A stretch of DNA of 10,522 bases from Desulfuromonadales bacterium (GTDB lineage: Bacteria > Desulfobacterota > Desulfuromonadia > Desulfuromonadales > BM103). The notes under the pieces were generated by a model. It was not told where the DNA came from. It ran no database searches and saw only the letters and a list, made by a program, of their open reading frames with translations. Each line of letters opens with the position of its first letter. Within the stretch, counting starts at the first letter, position 1. The DNA is taken from the NCBI GenBank assembly GCA_029859485.1, contig JAOUDB010000051.1, positions 1 through 10,522 on the forward strand. The letters are read 5' to 3'. A program made the position numbers and the translations under genes. Below, in pieces: positions 7,401 to 10,522 of this stretch.

Positions 7401-7556
7401 CGGGTACTGAGTCAGGATGACGGCCGTCTTGACGCTGAAGTCAGGGTCTTCAAGCTGTCCGAGCGACAGGAAACTGGCAATACCCCCAACAATAAGGAGG
7501 ACAGTTATAAAGTAGGTGACGGCTTTTTTCTCAATGGCTATTTTGGCAAGATTCAC
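4449..7556 (-). CDS. RND efflux transporter permease subunit (AcrB/HAE1-like)
   Basis: A 1035-residue inner-membrane pump, the usual length for RND drug/metabolite exporters, driven by proton uptake. Layout: first helix about 13-33, periplasmic porter region about 34-345, helices about 350-500, second porter half starting with a helix about 538-558, and the last helix bundle about 878-1027. Twofold internal symmetry is clear. In helix 4 the proton-relay position is MVDNS with D417; the second aspartate of AcrB is N418 here, as in many HAE1-type relatives. The helix-10 lysine K942 (MMIKNAI) is kept. Segments such as LEDPDF (35-40) and TQYPGAS (49-55) are typical of the subfamily. Start is GTG, with GGAG eight bases upstream; the gap from the adaptor gene is only 43 bases. 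Substrate cannot be told from sequence. It ends the operon. Confidence 0.95.
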   Translation of the reverse strand: MNLAKIAIEKKAVTYFITVLLIVGGIASFLSLGQLEDPDFSVKTAVILTQYPGASAEQVELEVTDRIEVALQQLKTLDYIKSFSAPGYSQIWVNISTQYWSDQLPQIWDEMRRKIRDVEESLPPGCERPVINDDFGDVYGLVMAITGDGFTYAEMEETAKDLRKELSLVEGVARVELWGTQPKVIYLEASETQLSQLGISDKSIISTMKEQNMMVDAGSVDVQQKRVRLAPTGEFRSPKDIEELAIHPSLMDSLQSLEQGQPLLSSDELIRIRDIGTIKRGYADPPPTMMRLDGKPALGISITNIGGANIVDVGRNVDTRMNELEAELPVGMEIHHVHWMSDVVADSVNGFFVNLAQAVIIVLIVLALAMGWRMGTLIGIDLVLTIFGTFIVMAMMGIDLQRMSLGALVIGLGMMVDNSIVVAEGFTVRREQGMDKIKAAIESAGSPAMPLLGATVVAVMAFYPIGGSKESTGEYCLSLFTVVGISLVVSWFISMTLTPLKCIDMLPDPKPREEGHDPFGSKFYKIFRGLLEKVIRLRLLFIAVMVGCLVASFVGFGYVEQLFFPASSMSKFMVDYYAPQGTRIQTTAEDLAGLEAKFLADERVDNVASFIGAGPPRFYLPVEPESANPAYGQLIVNLHDFREIDGLIKDMTPWLAENYPDSMVPMRKFDVGPGQTWQFQYRISGPAIADIEVLRGLGEQVLDILRAEPTAGAMQLDWRQKVPKMVPVYNQERAQYAGVAREDVANATKRAYDGLPIGLYRENDELWPIVLRHVEDDRANLASLDVLQVQPGLSTDTVPIAQVTDGVEMGWEETRIWRRDRRRTVTIQANPVLGVTLPTVMQNIQAKVEALEMPPGYKAEWGGTTEDSAKSQKALLPGFVPTFAVILFILVALFNAFRPPIVIMLAVPFAMIGITTGLLTFQAPFGFMALLGAMSLMGMMIKNAIVLLDEVNINLADGMKQYDAVVIAALARLRPVVLAAATTVLGVVPLLQDVFWVGMAITIMAGLAFGTVLTMLVVPVLYCIFFKVPSPEKSS

Positions 7557-7599
7557 AGACGAATCTCCTATATGTCAGGGTCTCTAATTGTGCATCAGG

Positions 7600-8724
7600 T
7601 TACTTAAGGATGCGAACCTGTTGCCCCTCAACAAGCAGGTTGGCTCCAGCGGTGGCAATTGTTTCACCCTTTTCAAGGCCAGTCACCATAGCGCCATCCT
7701 CAGTCAGGTTGATGAGAACAACCTCTCTCTTGTTGACCTGATTATTACTCTGGTCAACCACCCAGACAAAAGTCTTCTTGTTCTCGTCTGAGAAGGTCGC
7801 GGTGATCGGAATATCGAACCCGACCATACCAACCTCCTTGGCGATTTCCACAGTTGCGGCCTGATCACCTTTGGCTTTACCGGCCATCCCTGGTAATATT
7901 TTGAAATCTTCAGGCTGATTCATAATCAGGGTGACAGGGTAAGTTCGCGTGGTTTTTGAAGCTTCCTTGCCAATCTCTTTGACCTTTGCAGGGACCTGAA
8001 TGCCCGGATAAGTGTCGAACACCACGTAGGCCCCCCGAGAGCGAATTTTGTCTACATGCTCCATCAGGGTTTCCGGAACCTGCACCGTAAATTCGATGCT
8101 GCTGTTATCAAGGACGCGGATGATCTCCTGCTTTGCCTGAACATCTTCAAACTGCTCAACGAACTTTTCTACCACAACACCATCGTAGGGAGCTTTCAGG
8201 TAGGTATAACGAAGGTTGTCCGAGGCACGCTCGACCGTAGCTCTGGCAGATTCTACCTGCGCTGCAGCAGAATCTTTTTGCGCCTTACGGGTGTCGACCA
8301 TCGACTTGCTGACCGCCCCGGGGTCTTTTTCAAAGACTCTGGCAACCCGTGCATATTCTGATTTAGCAAGTTCAAGATCAGAAATTGCCCTACGCAATTG
8401 AGCATTTGCATTGTCCAATTCGACCTGATAATCCTTCGGGTCGAGGCGGGCGATTACATCCCCCTGCTTTACCTCGTCGCCAAGGTCAACCGAAATCAAG
8501 TTGACGGTCCCTGCAACACGGAAAGACATGTTGGCTTCCTGGGTTGCTGTTGCCTGGCCGGGGAACCAGCGCCCACCAAAGGGTTCAAGGTCCGCGACCT
8601 CCATTGCCCTGATCGGTCGGACGTCGTCCTTTTCAATAATTTCCTTGTCACCGCAGGCGACGAGAGAAATAAGAAGTGGGAGCAGGGAAAGAAGTGTAAT
8701 AATCCGCGTCAATCGATTTTTCAT
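7600..8724 (-). CDS. RND efflux periplasmic adaptor subunit (HlyD/MFP family), lipoprotein
   Basis: A 374-residue membrane fusion protein that would bridge the permease and the outer-membrane channel. The N-terminus is a lipoprotein signal: basic start, hydrophobic run 8-22 and lipobox LVAC with C24, so it is probably anchored by a lipid. Next come the lipoyl half-motif about 66-98 (FRVAGTV, then DLGDEVKQGDVIARLDP), a helical hairpin about 100-172 rich in A, E, K and R, the second lipoyl half about 174-206 with LKAPYDGVV, then beta-barrel and membrane-proximal parts. All domains expected for an AcrA/MexA-type adaptor are present and the length is normal. ATG start, with AGG six bases upstream (CAGGTG). 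It is the middle gene of the operon, 124 bases after the outer-membrane factor gene. Confidence 0.95.
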   Translation of the reverse strand: MKNRLTRIITLLSLLPLLISLVACGDKEIIEKDDVRPIRAMEVADLEPFGGRWFPGQATATQEANMSFRVAGTVNLISVDLGDEVKQGDVIARLDPKDYQVELDNANAQLRRAISDLELAKSEYARVARVFEKDPGAVSKSMVDTRKAQKDSAAAQVESARATVERASDNLRYTYLKAPYDGVVVEKFVEQFEDVQAKQEIIRVLDNSSIEFTVQVPETLMEHVDKIRSRGAYVVFDTYPGIQVPAKVKEIGKEASKTTRTYPVTLIMNQPEDFKILPGMAGKAKGDQAATVEIAKEVGMVGFDIPITATFSDENKKTFVWVVDQSNNQVNKREVVLINLTEDGAMVTGLEKGETIATAGANLLVEGQQVRILK

Positions 8725-8786
8725 AGCACACCTGATTTCAGCTAATAGTTAAAAGTTAATGTTAAATATAGTGATAAAGGGAGTTG

Positions 8787-8825
8787 GTGAGAGTGGTAGT
8801 GAGGATAGGCAAAAGCCCTCTCACT
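8787..8825 (-). promoter_or_regulatory. Alternative hairpins between the outer-membrane factor and adaptor genes
   Basis: The minus-strand transcript holds an arm GAGTGAGAG (around 8817-8825) that can pair with either of two downstream partners: CTCTCAC (8793-8787, 7 bp) or CTCACT (8803-8798, 6 bp). A tiny GGC-TTTT-GCC hairpin (8807-8816) lies inside. No T tract follows, so it is not a standard terminator. It could be an RNA processing or stability element that sets the ratio of pump parts. The region is low in complexity, so chance pairing is possible. Confidence 0.25.
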
Positions 8826-8848
8826 CCTTCCCTTTCTCCCAGAGTTTC

Positions 8849-10435
8849 TTACCAATCCGGCCAGCGCCAGTCGGGATCCTCACTGGTCTCGCCAGGTTCT
8901 TCTTTCGGTTCATCCAGCAGACCACCCCAGTCAGTACGCTCAGCCATCTCCTGCTGAGTCTCGGGCCTGACAATATTCTGCCCGGCCCGGGCCTGCCAAC
9001 CGCCACCAAGGGCCTTGTACATACTCACAAGGCTGAGTACCGCCGAGCCTTGGATGCTGGCCAATGAATCTTGATCTAAAGATAACCCTCGCTGGGCATC
9101 CAGGACACGCTGGTAATCAGTCAGGCCTTCCCCGTATTGAAGCACGGAGATATCTACGGAGCGTTGGGAAGCCTTGACAGCATCGGCAAGAAAGAATGCT
9201 TCCTGCTGTTTTTTCAGGAAGCCAACCATGGCATCTTCAGTCTCCTGCGCAGCAAGGAGGACCGTATTCTGATAGTTCACCACCAATTGCTGGAAACGAG
9301 CGTCCTGAACTCGCACCTGGTTTTTGATCCGTCCGTAGTTGAAAAGATCCCAGTTTAATGACGGCCCGGCAAAATACGTCATGCTGTCACTGTCGAAGAG
9401 GTCGCTGAAGCTGCTGCTGCCGTTACGTGTCAAAGAGCTTTTGCTGGTTTGTAAACCGATGCTGCCAATCAGGGTGAAGTGAGGGAGTAGGTCCGCCTTG
9501 GCAACGCCAATCAGGGAACTCTGGGCGGCCGCCAGAAGCTCCGCCCGACGTACATCCGGACGACGGCGCAGAAGGTCTGCGGGGACCCCAACAGCTACTT
9601 TGACAGGGACTTTAGGGATGCCTGCCACGTGTCCGGGTGAATTCAGAGTGGCCCTCAGGTCGCTTGGAGGTTGTCCCAACAAAACACTCAACGCGTTCAT
9701 GGCTTGCTGATAGCCGAGCTCCAACCGGGGGATTGTCGCGCGTGTGTTGGCGAGGAGTGAGCGCGCTTGATGCACATCCAGTTCAGTGACCAACCCACCT
9801 TCGAAACGATTCTCTGCGATCTCCAGTGATCTTTCCTGGATCGCAACACTTTCATCGGCCAGGACAATGCGTTCTTCATTGGTCCGCATCAGGATATACG
9901 CCCGGGCAACTTCTGCTGTAAGCGTGATCATGACATCATCATAGTCAGCGATAGCCGCCAGGAACTGGGCATCGGCTGCTTCAACGCCGCGCCTGAACTT
10001 TCCCCAGAAATCAAGTTCCCAGGCTGCATCCATGCTCGTGCTCAAATCTTTGAAATGCAGATCCCCTCCGGCACTGTTTGCGGCATTGCGACTGCCACCT
10101 ACCGCGGCGGCCCCACCTGAAAGCTGTTGCTGTTGAGGATAGAGGTTGCCGGTTGCGATACCGAGCTGTGCCCTGGCTTCCAGGATGCGCAATCCGGCGA
10201 TCTGCAGAGTGAGGTTCTGCTGATAGGCCTCTTCGACAAGTTCATTCAGAATGGGGTCATTGAAAACCGTCCACCATTCCTCGTGCGGATCTGCCTTGGC
10301 CGTTAACTGCGGATCGTCAGGCTTCATCCACGAATCAGCGACCGGGGTCGGTGGCGTGATGAAATCAGGGCCGACCTTAATACAACCGGACGTCAACAGG
10401 GTAACGCCCAACATTAAAATTAAAACAAAACGCAT
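8849..10435 (-). CDS. Efflux transporter outer membrane subunit (NodT/OprM family, TolC-like)
   Basis: A 528-residue outer-membrane channel of a tripartite efflux system. It starts with a lipoprotein signal, hydrophobic 3-15 and lipobox LTSGC with C18, followed by the family landmark CIKVGPDFITPP. Two outer-membrane efflux repeats follow (about 60-250 and 285-475), including the marks AWELDFWGKFRR near 137-148, LLRRRPDVRRAE near 288-299 and a second repeat with NWDLFNYGRIKNQ. The core ends with ALGGGW near residue 480, where OprM-type proteins usually stop. Here 48 more residues follow, rich in E, D, P and W and ending DWRWPDW, which I do not recognise. ATG start with AGGAG six bases upstream. 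It is the first gene of the operon, with the adaptor and permease following on the same strand. Confidence 0.95.
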   Translation of the reverse strand: MRFVLILMLGVTLLTSGCIKVGPDFITPPTPVADSWMKPDDPQLTAKADPHEEWWTVFNDPILNELVEEAYQQNLTLQIAGLRILEARAQLGIATGNLYPQQQQLSGGAAAVGGSRNAANSAGGDLHFKDLSTSMDAAWELDFWGKFRRGVEAADAQFLAAIADYDDVMITLTAEVARAYILMRTNEERIVLADESVAIQERSLEIAENRFEGGLVTELDVHQARSLLANTRATIPRLELGYQQAMNALSVLLGQPPSDLRATLNSPGHVAGIPKVPVKVAVGVPADLLRRRPDVRRAELLAAAQSSLIGVAKADLLPHFTLIGSIGLQTSKSSLTRNGSSSFSDLFDSDSMTYFAGPSLNWDLFNYGRIKNQVRVQDARFQQLVVNYQNTVLLAAQETEDAMVGFLKKQQEAFFLADAVKASQRSVDISVLQYGEGLTDYQRVLDAQRGLSLDQDSLASIQGSAVLSLVSMYKALGGGWQARAGQNIVRPETQQEMAERTDWGGLLDEPKEEPGETSEDPDWRWPDW

Positions 10436-10482
10436 GTGTTTCTCCTGAAAATGCAGACATCAGATTGGGTAGCGCCAAGATC

Positions 10483-10500
10483 AAGCTTTCACAAAAGCTT
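10483..10500. repeat. 18-bp inverted repeat upstream of the efflux operon, possible operator
   Basis: AAGCTTT-CACA-AAAGCTT: perfect 7-bp arms around a 4-bp spacer, 48 bases before the first start codon of the efflux operon. Such compact dyads are typical of TetR-type repressor sites, and many RND operons have a TetR/AcrR-type gene next to them; none is visible here because the window ends 22 bases further on. The role is inference. No good -35/-10 pair was found around it. Confidence 0.35.
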
Positions 10501-10522
10501 TGCTGCCCTCTGAAATAACGAC

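Noticed and set aside
8759..9067. Plus-strand open frame covering the outer-membrane factor / adaptor gap
   Set aside because: Mostly antisense to the outer-membrane factor tail; low-complexity gap sequence; no recognisable protein family.
10481..10522. Fourteen open codons at the right edge as a partial upstream gene
   Set aside because: Too short to show a family or coding bias; kept only as a hypothesis in the findings.
1..10522. CRISPR array, insertion sequence, phage or toxin-antitoxin content
   Set aside because: No spaced direct repeats, transposase or integrase motifs, or small paired genes were seen; coding content is continuous housekeeping and transport genes on one strand.

Overview
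The window reads as an ordinary chromosomal segment of a Gram-negative, proteobacteria-like organism. It has moderate GC, lipoprotein signal peptides, a tripartite efflux pump with an outer-membrane channel, and a bacterial-type tRNA. Nothing seen fixes the taxon. The style (hexameric-type glutamate dehydrogenase, KefB-like antiporter beside a K+ channel, NodT-type efflux outer-membrane protein) would fit Desulfuromonadia/Desulfobacterota or a gammaproteobacterium, but this is a weak guess. Every gene I can support lies on the minus strand, so the layout is best read from right to left.

Right part (about 10522 to 4370): a three-gene RND efflux operon in the order outer-membrane factor (10435-8849), lipoprotein periplasmic adaptor (8724-7600), inner-membrane RND permease (7556-4449, GTG start). 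It ends in a strong hairpin terminator at 4370-4408. Together the three products would form a proton-driven pump spanning both membranes. No regulator gene is complete in the window; one may lie just beyond the right edge, and an 18-bp inverted repeat sits just upstream of the first gene.

Middle part (about 4369 to 2711): a glutamate dehydrogenase gene, apparently transcribed alone. Its 276-bp upstream region is unusually rich in dyad symmetries, including a 12-bp hairpin shortly before the start codon. The sequence supports a start 12 bases downstream of the first ATG, because only that ATG has a Shine-Dalgarno sequence at good spacing.

Left part (2615 to 188): a two-gene potassium unit. 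A KefB-like cation/proton antiporter with a cytoplasmic TrkA-N domain overlaps by ATGA a six-helix K+ channel that carries the TVGYGD filter but no nucleotide-binding domain of its own. A hairpin terminator follows. At the left edge lie the first 27 bases of a tRNA gene (probably Asn) with a TATAAT box upstream of it.

I did not find mobile elements, CRISPR, phage genes, toxin-antitoxin pairs or broken genes, and no stretch of 300 bases or more lacks a gene. I do not see a clear new biological system. The best leads are the coupled antiporter/channel pair, the dyad-rich dehydrogenase leader, and the unusual acidic, tryptophan-rich C-terminal tail of the outer-membrane factor.
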